From IMG/VR virus record IMGVR_UViG_3300024312_000003, positions 62,001-126,000 of that record: DNA of 64,000 bases. One strand, 5' to 3'. Position 1 is the first letter of the stretch. The number at the start of each line of letters is the position of its first letter. The position numbers and the translations under genes are program-made. The DNA is from a virus. This document shows positions 51,001-56,934 of this stretch, piece after piece. The notes beneath the pieces are model-generated. The model ran no database searches. It had not been told where the DNA came from and saw only the letters and a program-made list of their open reading frames with translations.

Positions 51001-51008
51001 TGTTGTTT

Positions 51009-51099
51009 TGGCGGAGAGTGAGAGATTCGAACTCTCGATACACTTTTGGTGTATGCTCCCTTAGCAGGGGAGTACCATCGGCCACTCGGTCAACTCTCC
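51009..51099 (-). tRNA. tRNA-Ser (GCT)
   Basis: A 91-base class II tRNA: acceptor GGAGAGT/ACTCTCC, D-arm with GAGTGGCCGA, anticodon loop CTGCTAA (anticodon GCT), long variable arm (ATACACCAAAAGTGTAT), T-loop TTCGAAT and encoded CCA. Confidence 0.95.
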
Positions 51100-51102
51100 A
51101 AA

Positions 51103-51273
51103 TCAATGTTTGTAGAAAAGCTTTCTTGCTTTTCTAATTTTCACTTCAGTGAATTTCTTAGCGTGTTTATTCCAGCCAGAAGCTATCATCTCATCACTGA
51201 CTGTCTTTAAACAATTTTGCCATCTCCTAGGATCAATGTCACTTGGCTTAGCACACACTAGTAAAGTAGGCAT
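51103..51273 (-). CDS. Small basic protein between two tRNA genes, 56 aa
   Basis: The start at 51273 (MPTLLVCAKPSDIDPRRW) has TTAGGAAAAAAAGAA upstream; the longer frame runs through the tRNA and was rejected. The protein is basic and helical (FTEVKIRKARKLFYKH). It sits between tRNA-Ser(TGA) and tRNA-Ser(GCT) on one transcript. Unrecognised. Confidence 0.65.
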   Translation of the reverse strand: MPTLLVCAKPSDIDPRRWQNCLKTVSDEMIASGWNKHAKKFTEVKIRKARKLFYKH

Positions 51274-51293
51274 TTCTTTTTTTCCTAAAATGT

Positions 51294-51383
51294 TGGCGGA
51301 AGCGGTGAGATTCGAACTCACGGTAGGATCTCTCCTACACCGGTTTTCAAGACCGGGGCCATAAACCACTCGACCACGCTTCC
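51294..51383 (-). tRNA. tRNA-Ser (TGA)
   Basis: A 90-base class II tRNA: acceptor GGAAGCG/CGCTTCC, D-arm with GAGTGGTTTATGG, anticodon loop CTTGAAA (anticodon TGA), variable arm GTAGGAGAGATCCTAC, T-loop TTCGAAT and encoded CCA. Confidence 0.95.
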
Positions 51384-52247
51384 TAATCTCTTCTATTTTA
51401 ACTCAGCAATCCGACGCCAAGTCTATGGTCAATTCCATACAGCAACCCAAGGGAGTGAGAAGCCTGTTAGTCGAGGAATGAGTACTTTTCTCAAATGAAG
51501 GTAATTAGCCTTCACGGTCCTGATATTTCTATCGTTCAATCCAAGAACTGTGTTGCAGAGGCTCCACTTTTGGAACTTACAGAGCACGTCAAACGCTTCC
51601 GAGCTTGACTGGTATAACATTCTCTTGATACTCGACTCATTCATTAAAATCGTAGGCAATTATTCTGCGTTACCCCATTGCCAGGTCTCTATCACACGCA
51701 GCCTTTGGCTAGTCATTAGTTTCGATAAGTATTCTTATCTAAGCATCATCCGTCAGACTATTATGGCGATCGATTATCCGATAACCCACAGCTATCGCTT
51801 TGGAATTACCATTTACGGATAGTATTTCTACAAAGAATATCCTTGTCCGTCGACTCGTTTATTCTCATCATCGAATTCAGTTACAGAACCGCTGCAACCT
51901 CAACGACACGCCTGCAATTGTTGATGACACTTATTCGCAATCTATAGAGGAATCTGTGGTGCCGGGCTTCATGCGAAGCCATTCCGTTGATTGATCCCAT
52001 CAGAGTCAAAACTCTTCCAATCTCTATAAATCACTACAATACACGCCTATACCAACGCTTTCCTGTTCCGGAACAGTTATACGTTGACAGAGTATTCTCT
52101 CTGTGACAGTATTGCTAGTTTATGCCCTTATTCTGGTATTCGGGCTCAATATGTTGTCTACCAGACTGACAAGAAGAAGTTGATAACGACTCGAGATGTT
52201 GTTAATCAGTTTCTCCAAAACATACATAGATTGTGTAAAATATTACA
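51384..52247 (-). ncRNA. Candidate large structured RNA, about 860 nt
   Basis: No convincing gene fills this stretch, the longest such gap in the window; open frames on both strands lack ribosome sites and neighbour-like composition. Read on the minus strand it holds many local stems, e.g. GGCTTC/GAAGCC with a GCAT loop, GATAAG/CTTATC, GAAGG/CCTTC, GTCAA/TTGAC closed by a GGAA loop, ACAGAG/CTCTGT, and the palindrome CTGTTCCGGAACAG. It lies directly upstream of tRNA-Ser(TGA). Size and tRNA neighbourhood recall phage-borne GOLLD or ROOL RNAs. No covariance check was possible, so the class is a hypothesis. Confidence 0.45.
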
Positions 52248-52460
52248 TCAATCGCTCAATTTCTTTATTTCAACAGTATGGAATCGGTGAGGTTCATATT
52301 GTAAATTTACAGTATGAATTCGACCGTCATCACAAAGTATGATTACTGATGGAACTTGTAAATAAACTTCACCAAAACGTTCAACTGACGATGTCCATTT
52401 CAGAACTTCGCCAGAGACAGTTATACATGTTCTACCAATTAGATTAATTTGAATCTTCAC
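52248..52460 (-). CDS. Hypothetical protein, 70 aa
   Basis: A beta-rich small protein (KIQINLIGRTCITVSGEVL, then VPSVIILCDDGRIHTVNL). It follows a membrane protein gene by six bases. Unrecognised. Confidence 0.65.
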   Translation of the reverse strand: MKIQINLIGRTCITVSGEVLKWTSSVERFGEVYLQVPSVIILCDDGRIHTVNLQYEPHRFHTVEIKKLSD

Positions 52461-52466
52461 GATTAG

Positions 52467-52721
52467 TTACTGTTTAAAGATTTGATTAGACCAGTAATAA
52501 GGAAATGCTACTGCAGATACTAGTGCTAGAAATTCAATGGTTTCATTTTCACGTTGATGAGTCCAGCATTCTTTATTATTGATATTACATTCAATCGCTG
52601 TCTTATCAATGTTATTGATAGCGTGACCAAAAGTAATCACAGACATGAAGATATAAAGAAATACAGAAAATGATTTCCAGAACTTAAAAAATCCAGTATC
52701 TCGAAAACGGATTGACATCAT
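52467..52721 (-). CDS. Small membrane protein, 84 aa
   Basis: Two hydrophobic segments, near residues 15-36 (FWKSFSVFLYIFMSVITFG) and 66-80 (FLALVSAVAFPYYW), flank a polar loop with two cysteines (CNINNKECW) that could form a disulphide if outside. A hairpin inner-membrane topology is likely. ATAAAGGAAATC precedes the start. Role unknown. Confidence 0.68.
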   Translation of the reverse strand: MMSIRFRDTGFFKFWKSFSVFLYIFMSVITFGHAINNIDKTAIECNINNKECWTHQRENETIEFLALVSAVAFPYYWSNQIFKQ

Positions 52722-52738
52722 GATTTCCTTTATGTAAT

Positions 52739-53098
52739 TTAAGTGTTCTTAAGACCACTATTCCGAACTTGTTTAATCGCCACTATTAGTTCTTTAGAAT
52801 TATCAATTGGAGGAATGCTACCAACTTGTTCAATAGGGATGGTTGTTTGTTGAACTGGAGTTTTTACATAAGCGGTATTATTAGCCATTTCATCCAACAC
52901 ACTATTAACCCAATCGTGCCTAGAAACAATTGCTACTTTTTTATTTTTTAACTGAGGTGATTGTAGTGAATAATAATCTTCTATTCGTTCGACATAGAGT
53001 ATCTCGTCTGGAACATCGCCAACATTCATGTTGTGTAATTCCGCTCTAACAGTTTTGGTCTGACCAAATAAAGTACAAGTTATGTTAGATTTTAACAT
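52739..53098 (-). CDS. Hypothetical protein, 119 aa
   Basis: A beta-rich first half (NITCTLFGQTKTVRAELHN) and a Q/T/P-rich linker near residue 80. CTAGGAGAACATA precedes the ATG. It lies just downstream of the strong stem-loop at 53115-53159. Confidence 0.68.
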   Translation of the reverse strand: MLKSNITCTLFGQTKTVRAELHNMNVGDVPDEILYVERIEDYYSLQSPQLKNKKVAIVSRHDWVNSVLDEMANNTAYVKTPVQQTTIPIEQVGSIPPIDNSKELIVAIKQVRNSGLKNT

Positions 53099-53114
53099 TA
53101 TGTTCTCCTAGACT

Positions 53115-53159
53115 TTCACTAATCAATATAAAGAAAAAAAAAATATATTGATTAGTGAA
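53115..53159 (-). terminator. Long AT-rich stem-loop
   Basis: TTCACTAATCAATATA pairs with TATATTGATTAGTGAA around a T-rich loop (minus strand). It separates the possible RNA at 53160-53490 from the gene starting at 53098, so it could end that RNA. Confidence 0.55.
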
Positions 53160-53490
53160 CAACATATAGCCCGAAGGCTGGTGATTCGAGTCTCCACAAT
53201 GATTCATTAATCAGTACTAAATATGTTTACTTAGTATTTAGCACCGTATTACTGAATCATGAAAAGGGAAACCTCGAATCACCCATCATCGTTGCGAACA
53301 TTTACACAAATCCATCAGAGTTCTATACTCTGAATAATTTAGAATTGTGCATTCTCATTGTCGACTTGATGATGTATTGGTTGTTTTCATCAGACTTTCT
53401 TGAAACAACCCAATGATGGAGATGAATCTTAAAAGCTTTAGATCCGGTAACCAACCGGTTATATAGTACAAAAGTAATTGTAAAGCGTAG
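53160..53490 (-). ncRNA. Candidate structured RNA, about 330 nt
   Basis: On the minus strand the region folds by eye into paired blocks: GGTGATTCGAG with CTCGAATCACC enclosing ATGATTCA/TGAATCAT; TTGGGTTGTTT with AAACAACCAA; CAGAGT/ACTCTG; and a final AGCCTTCGGGCT with a UUCG loop. Such nested long-range pairing is unusual for coding DNA. One frame (53323-53526) encodes a plausible KAFKIHLHHWVVSRKSDENN stretch but lacks a start with a ribosome site. The region may therefore be an RNA gene or a gene remnant. Confidence 0.4.
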
Positions 53491-53514
53491 TACGAGAGGA
53501 TTTCTCCTCTCGTA
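53491..53514 (-). terminator. Inverted repeat after the 53551 gene
   Basis: TACGAGAGGA pairs with TCCTCTCGTA around a TTTC loop, 37 bases beyond the stop at 53551. Confidence 0.6.
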
Positions 53515-53550
53515 ACCTTGACTCACACAAGGTCGTACCTAGCCAACTAC

Positions 53551-53997
53551 TTAAGCGCTGCGCTTGCGAGTGGTCGTTGTGGTTTTGGTCTCCGAAGAGT
53601 CCTTCTTGATTTGATCTTCCAGATCTTGCTCGATCTTCTTGATCTCATCAATGCTGAAACCGCTGGTGCCGTGAACCACCAACACCAGAGGTGCGAAGTT
53701 ACCTGAGTTGGCCAGTTGTTCAGCAGCATGAAAGCGCTTCACATTGGCGATGGCCGCATTCATTTGAGCCCGCGAAATACGGCTCATTTGGAGATGGTGT
53801 TTCTTTCGACCTTCCGCGAGATCGAGCAGCGTGATCAGTTGGTCAGCGATTTTCTCACTGGCTTCTTGCTGACGAGTAGCCATCTTGCGAGTCATCGCTT
53901 CCTTGATGTTTGCAGGCATCTGCTCGAAGCGAGAGAGTTCATCCTTTTGTTCAGTACCCGAGATGACACGGATGGCCTGAATGAGATCTTGAGACAT
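53551..53997 (-). CDS. 148-aa protein from an internal start
   Basis: ATG 53997 (MSQDLIQAIRVISG) has TAAAAAGGAAACCAAC upstream and a promoter motif 55 bases further. The protein is helical and charged, contains LVLVVHGTSGF near residue 100, and ends in a basic T/K/R tail (TKTTTTTRKRSA). It shares its frame with a longer protein that starts at 54345. The strong start signals and own promoter suggest that this short form is the main product. Role unknown. Confidence 0.72.
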   Translation of the reverse strand: MSQDLIQAIRVISGTEQKDELSRFEQMPANIKEAMTRKMATRQQEASEKIADQLITLLDLAEGRKKHHLQMSRISRAQMNAAIANVKRFHAAEQLANSGNFAPLVLVVHGTSGFSIDEIKKIEQDLEDQIKKDSSETKTTTTTRKRSA

Positions 53998-54345
53998 GTT
54001 GGTTTCCTTTTTAGGTGTAAAAGAATAGTACAGAGCACGTATTCCAATATCGTGATATGTGTCTGAAATGTTTTTCAATCCAGATTTTCTAGCTTTTAGA
54101 ATAACGGTCTTTGTACAATTCGGTAGTGGGTCATTTCGAATGAGTACTAGACTGTCTAAATTGAAATCGTTTTGACGAGGAAATGGGAGCGTAGATTTAT
54201 ACGTCTTTTCAAATTCTCGACCATCGCTGAATGCTTTAGGTGTGATAAAGTTAACTTTAGTTTTTCTAGCTAAAGACATTAACTCTAAATCAGAGCGTAA
54301 GTTATCTAAATCTAATTCAGTAAACAGCACTCGATCAAAAGACAT
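53551..54345 (-). CDS. 264-aa in-frame long form
   Basis: The frame stays open upstream of 53997 for 116 codons, beginning MSFDRVLFTELDLDNLRSDL and containing SLVLIRNDPLPNCTKTVIL, both protein-like. It runs through the promoter motif (read as SDTYHDIG) and the ribosome site of the short form. Either a long and a short isoform are made, or the stop codon of a separate upstream gene has been lost. Confidence 0.5.
   Translation of the reverse strand: MSFDRVLFTELDLDNLRSDLELMSLARKTKVNFITPKAFSDGREFEKTYKSTLPFPRQNDFNLDSLVLIRNDPLPNCTKTVILKARKSGLKNISDTYHDIGIRALYYSFTPKKETNMSQDLIQAIRVISGTEQKDELSRFEQMPANIKEAMTRKMATRQQEASEKIADQLITLLDLAEGRKKHHLQMSRISRAQMNAAIANVKRFHAAEQLANSGNFAPLVLVVHGTSGFSIDEIKKIEQDLEDQIKKDSSETKTTTTTRKRSA
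54052..54067 (-). promoter_or_regulatory. Phage promoter motif inside a reading frame
   Basis: Minus-strand TTCAGACACATATCAC, a full match to the consensus, 55 bases upstream of the start at 53997. It lies within the long-form reading frame. Confidence 0.6.
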
Positions 54346-54386
54346 CTGTTATTTCCTACATTAATTATGTTGGTAGTAAAAAATGA

Positions 54387-54707
54387 TCAAGTAATAGACC
54401 TGATTTTAAAAGGATCAGAAGTTATTACTTTTGGATTATGTGGAAAACTAATCCACGACAATTCATCTACAGCAAAATGAGATTTGGTAAGTCCTCTACC
54501 GATTGAAATTGAATCTCCATCAAAATCACCAGCAAATTTCTTAATGAATGTTTGTCCATCCATCGACACTAGCTCACCAGCATTTTGAGGAATGATAACT
54601 CCTCCTGCTGATAGTTTCATGATATTGCTGGCTTTTACAATTGCTGGGGCGCAAGCAGCTCCCAAAAGAGCAGACATAAAACCGCGACGTGTAATGTGTT
54701 TAGTCAT
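54387..54707 (-). CDS. Tat-signal protein, 106 aa
   Basis: The start is at 54707 (MTKHITRRGFMSALLGAACA); a longer frame lacks support. TRRGF followed by a hydrophobic stretch and APAIVKA is a twin-arginine-type export signal, so a cleaved product of about 80 residues could be sent folded across the inner membrane. Small phage proteins with RRGF and APAIV-ASN are common, and their role is unknown. No cofactor motif is seen. Confidence 0.7.
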   Translation of the reverse strand: MTKHITRRGFMSALLGAACAPAIVKASNIMKLSAGGVIIPQNAGELVSMDGQTFIKKFAGDFDGDSISIGRGLTKSHFAVDELSWISFPHNPKVITSDPFKIRSIT

Positions 54708-54759
54708 GATATTTCTAATATAGTGTTCGTTATTTGAATTGAATAAATCGTTTACACAC

Positions 54760-55197
54760 TCAATTGGAATCAATACAATAATAATCGAATACTGAAATAT
54801 GAATTACTTTTGTCTGAGCTTTCTTTTCACTTCTTGTGGATTTCAATCCAAGTTTTTCCCAGAAATACGAATGTGGTAGACCAACATCAGAGCCTCCAGC
54901 TCTAACCACAAGAGCAGATAGATGGGGGCGAGAATGTTTAAATTCCCAATCTGTTATTCTAGCCACGCAATCATGCATCCATTCTTCAATGTCTTTCTTT
55001 TTACAAACATCAGAATAATGGATAAATGTTTGTTTATACTTATTTTCAATAAAAGATGAAATTTCAACCAAATCGGTTGTTAGACACATTACTGCCTTAG
55101 AAACCAAGTAACCAGTAATTTCAGAGATTACTTCGTCTTGAATTCTCAATTGCCAATCAATGAATGCTTTTTCCATTGAAACGAACTTAATAGTCAT
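54760..55197 (-). CDS. Hypothetical protein, 145 aa
   Basis: The start at 55197 (MTIKFVSMEKAFID) follows ATAAGGAAAGTCCA. It carries the segment SALVVRAGGSDVGLPHSYFW near residue 100. Unrecognised. Confidence 0.68.
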   Translation of the reverse strand: MTIKFVSMEKAFIDWQLRIQDEVISEITGYLVSKAVMCLTTDLVEISSFIENKYKQTFIHYSDVCKKKDIEEWMHDCVARITDWEFKHSRPHLSALVVRAGGSDVGLPHSYFWEKLGLKSTRSEKKAQTKVIHISVFDYYCIDSN

Positions 55198-55243
55198 TGG
55201 ACTTTCCTTATGTCGGTGGACACGAAATAATAAACAACATATA

Positions 55244-55269
55244 GAGGAGGGAGATTTCTCTCCCTCCTC
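55244..55269 (-). terminator. Inverted repeat, likely terminator
   Basis: GAGGAGGGAGA pairs with TCTCCCTCCTC around a TTTC loop, between the damaged frame at 55300 and the start at 55197. Confidence 0.6.
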
Positions 55270-55299
55270 GCATTCCTGCTCTTTCCTCAATCAAAGAAT

Positions 55300-55384
55300 T
55301 TAACTGTCTTTTTCAAATCCATTACAGATTTGATACTCATCAATTAAATCGGCAGGAATATCAGATTCAATAGGTTCGGATCAT
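55300..55384 (-). pseudogene. Tiny gene with broken frame
   Basis: ATG 55384 has a good site (AAGTAGGTGATA) but stops after five codons. If one C of ATGATCC were missing it would read on as M-I-EPIESDIPADLIDEYQIC then NGFEKDS and stop at 55300. It lies directly after the tmRNA gene. It may be a remnant, an indel error or chance; the evidence is moderate. Confidence 0.35.
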
Positions 55385-55402
55385 TATCACCTACTTGTTA
55401 TT

Positions 55403-55697
55403 AAACCTGATAACTAGGTTTTGCTCAAGCGGCCAGGCGCTGAGCAAACGTGCTGTCGTTTGCGGCAGTTAAATTGAGATTTGTATGTTTCGATTGATTT
55501 CTCAATCTCTAACGGAGTTCTCATACTTACTCCGAGTAGTAATCTCCACTAGCTCACCCTGTCGAAACCAGATCTGGCCCACCTAAACAAACACAATATT
55601 GAATCTGCTTAGGTGGACCAGGTGGGAATCGAACCCACGTCCAGAATGCATTTGCTTTGATTTTCAGTTTCGGTATTTCTACCTCTACACACTACCA
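55403..55697 (-). ncRNA. ssrA: Circularly permuted tmRNA (two-piece type)
   Basis: On the minus strand the 3' half comes first: a GGTAGAAATACC hairpin, GGACGTGGGTTCGATTCCC (T-arm) and CTGGTCC with A73, ending at 55614. A 33-base linker follows; its ends pair (CCACCTAA/TTAGGTGG). The 5' half then begins with GGGCCAG at 55580. It pairs with CTGGTCC and gives the G3:U70 alanine signal. GGTTTCGACAGGG follows, then a pseudoknot-like GAGATT/AATCTC block, and the tag frame 55425-55463: A-N-D-S-T-F-A-Q-R-L-A-A then TGA. A final hairpin lies at 55403-55421. tmRNA frees stalled ribosomes and tags the product for proteolysis. CCA is not fully encoded (CCT). Confidence 0.92.
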
Positions 55698-55698
55698 T

Positions 55699-56196
55699 TT
55701 ATACTTCAGTCCAAGTTCTGCCATTTCTAATATCAGAAACAGTTGATTTGGATATGTTGTATTTATCAACATAGTAACTGTATGGTTCTTTTCCGTATTT
55801 GATGTTACTAACCTGCTCTATTGTCAAATGCGAATTATTTCTAACATTAATACCTTTAGCAGATCGACCTTTATTTACCATATCATCCATATTGTCTTGA
55901 TGAGTGCCTGCAAATAAATGATCAGGAGCAACACATTTACGATTATCACAATGATGACAAATCATAATACTGGGGTCAAGAATCTGACCACCAATAAATA
56001 ATTGAAAAGCCCATCTATGAGCGCGTATTTTAGACTGTTCCTCTCTAGATCCAACTGATATCTGACCGTATCCATCTTGATTGAGTTTACCTGTCCACTC
56101 TATACAATCATTATTTGGATTAAGTTGAAGTTTGTCTATAAAACGTTTTAAGACTTTTTCATCAAATACGATATCTGGATCTAGAGAATTTGACAT
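55699..56196 (-). CDS. HNH endonuclease, homing type, 165 aa
   Basis: The start at 56196 (MSNSLDPDIVF) follows TTGGACGCATC. The HNH core reads ICHHCDNRKCVAPDHLFAGT at residues 79-98, with catalytic H in HH, N and a late H, and cysteines that bind zinc. A RAHRWAF segment before it and a C-terminal HTH-like SYYVDKYNISKSTVSDIR (DNA recognition) are typical of free-standing phage homing enzymes. Its stop lies two bases before the tmRNA gene, so the pair is likely co-transcribed and may move together. Confidence 0.88.
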   Translation of the reverse strand: MSNSLDPDIVFDEKVLKRFIDKLQLNPNNDCIEWTGKLNQDGYGQISVGSREEQSKIRAHRWAFQLFIGGQILDPSIMICHHCDNRKCVAPDHLFAGTHQDNMDDMVNKGRSAKGINVRNNSHLTIEQVSNIKYGKEPYSYYVDKYNISKSTVSDIRNGRTWTEV

Positions 56197-56395
56197 GATG
56201 CGTCCAAGAATTATTGTACGGAATTGTGCCACCCCCGTACGGGAGGCGCAAGGAGATCGAGGGTTTCTAACTCAATCATCGGCGCCCGCTAAAGAGTCCT
56301 TTCGAGACTCTACCTACCACGACTTTACGACCAACTGCAACATCGACGTAAACTTGTTGATTTCTCTCTACAACAAGTAGTGATGTTGTAATTTA
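56197..56395 (-). other. Structured non-coding leader of the HNH gene
   Basis: This 199-base gap has no frame. On the minus strand it holds AGAGTC/GACTCT with a TCGAAAG loop, GGCGC/GCGCC, the palindrome CCCGTACGGG, and complementary CCGTAC/GTACGG pieces. GC content is visibly above that of the neighbours. It may be a structured RNA or a control element of the endonuclease. Confidence 0.4.
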
Positions 56396-56875
56396 TTACC
56401 AAAAAGGATGTTGATATCCTGGATGAAACGGCGTGTTATAGAAAGAATGTGGATTAGGAATGTTAAAAATACTACGACTACACAAATTCAAATAACGATA
56501 AAAACCATTTAGCAAATCACGAGATTGTGATGTAAATTGAGTATATGGGTTACCATTGGGTTCAAAAGGTTTATTTAAGAAATTAATAAACTCATTGAGA
56601 AGTTCAGCGAGTTTATCTTCATTCTCAGTTTTGACACCTACATGAAATCCATAAGTTACAAGTACATTCTGCAGCATATCGACATGTCTGTATACAATCG
56701 ATGGGTTTACCCTCATAACGCTGCATCGCTCCACAATACCGTTAATTGTCAATTCATTATCAAGAAGAGATTGATCAATACTTAAATATGGTCTTTCTCG
56801 CATGCTTTGTTCCATCAAGAACAAAACAGCATGAAAAATAGTATTATAGGTGGTTGCATTCTTTACATTAAACAT
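56396..56875 (-). CDS. Hypothetical protein, 159 aa
   Basis: A helical protein whose last 20 residues are rich in H, P and F (NPHSFYNTPFHPGYQHPFW). Unrecognised. It follows the second AAA+ gene and a stem-loop. Confidence 0.7.
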   Translation of the reverse strand: MFNVKNATTYNTIFHAVLFLMEQSMRERPYLSIDQSLLDNELTINGIVERCSVMRVNPSIVYRHVDMLQNVLVTYGFHVGVKTENEDKLAELLNEFINFLNKPFEPNGNPYTQFTSQSRDLLNGFYRYLNLCSRSIFNIPNPHSFYNTPFHPGYQHPFW

Positions 56876-56893
56876 TTTAATTTCCTACGAATC

Positions 56894-56923
56894 ATAAGAG
56901 ACAGGCTTAAGCCTGTCTCTTAT
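56894..56923 (-). terminator. Terminator after the second AAA+ gene
   Basis: ATAAGAGACAGGC pairs with GCCTGTCTCTTAT around TTAA, 11 bases beyond the stop at 56935. Confidence 0.65.
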
Positions 56924-56934
56924 ATGTTGTTTAC

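Noticed and set aside
51429-51659. Minus-strand frame (MNESSIKRMLYQ...) inside the putative large RNA
   Set aside because: Somewhat protein-like, but there is no ribosome site, its bases are involved in several stems (e.g. GTCAA/TTGAC), and the frame fills only a quarter of the gap. Kept as an alternative to the RNA idea.
53323-53526. Minus-strand frame with KAFKIHLHHWVVSRK
   Set aside because: Natural-looking residues, but the start overlaps a stem-loop and no ribosome site is present. It could be a relic; recorded under the structured region.
56197-56395. Hammerhead ribozyme or group I intron in the HNH leader
   Set aside because: A CGATGA and a GAAAC are present, but the required stems and core spacing do not form; no intron core elements were found.
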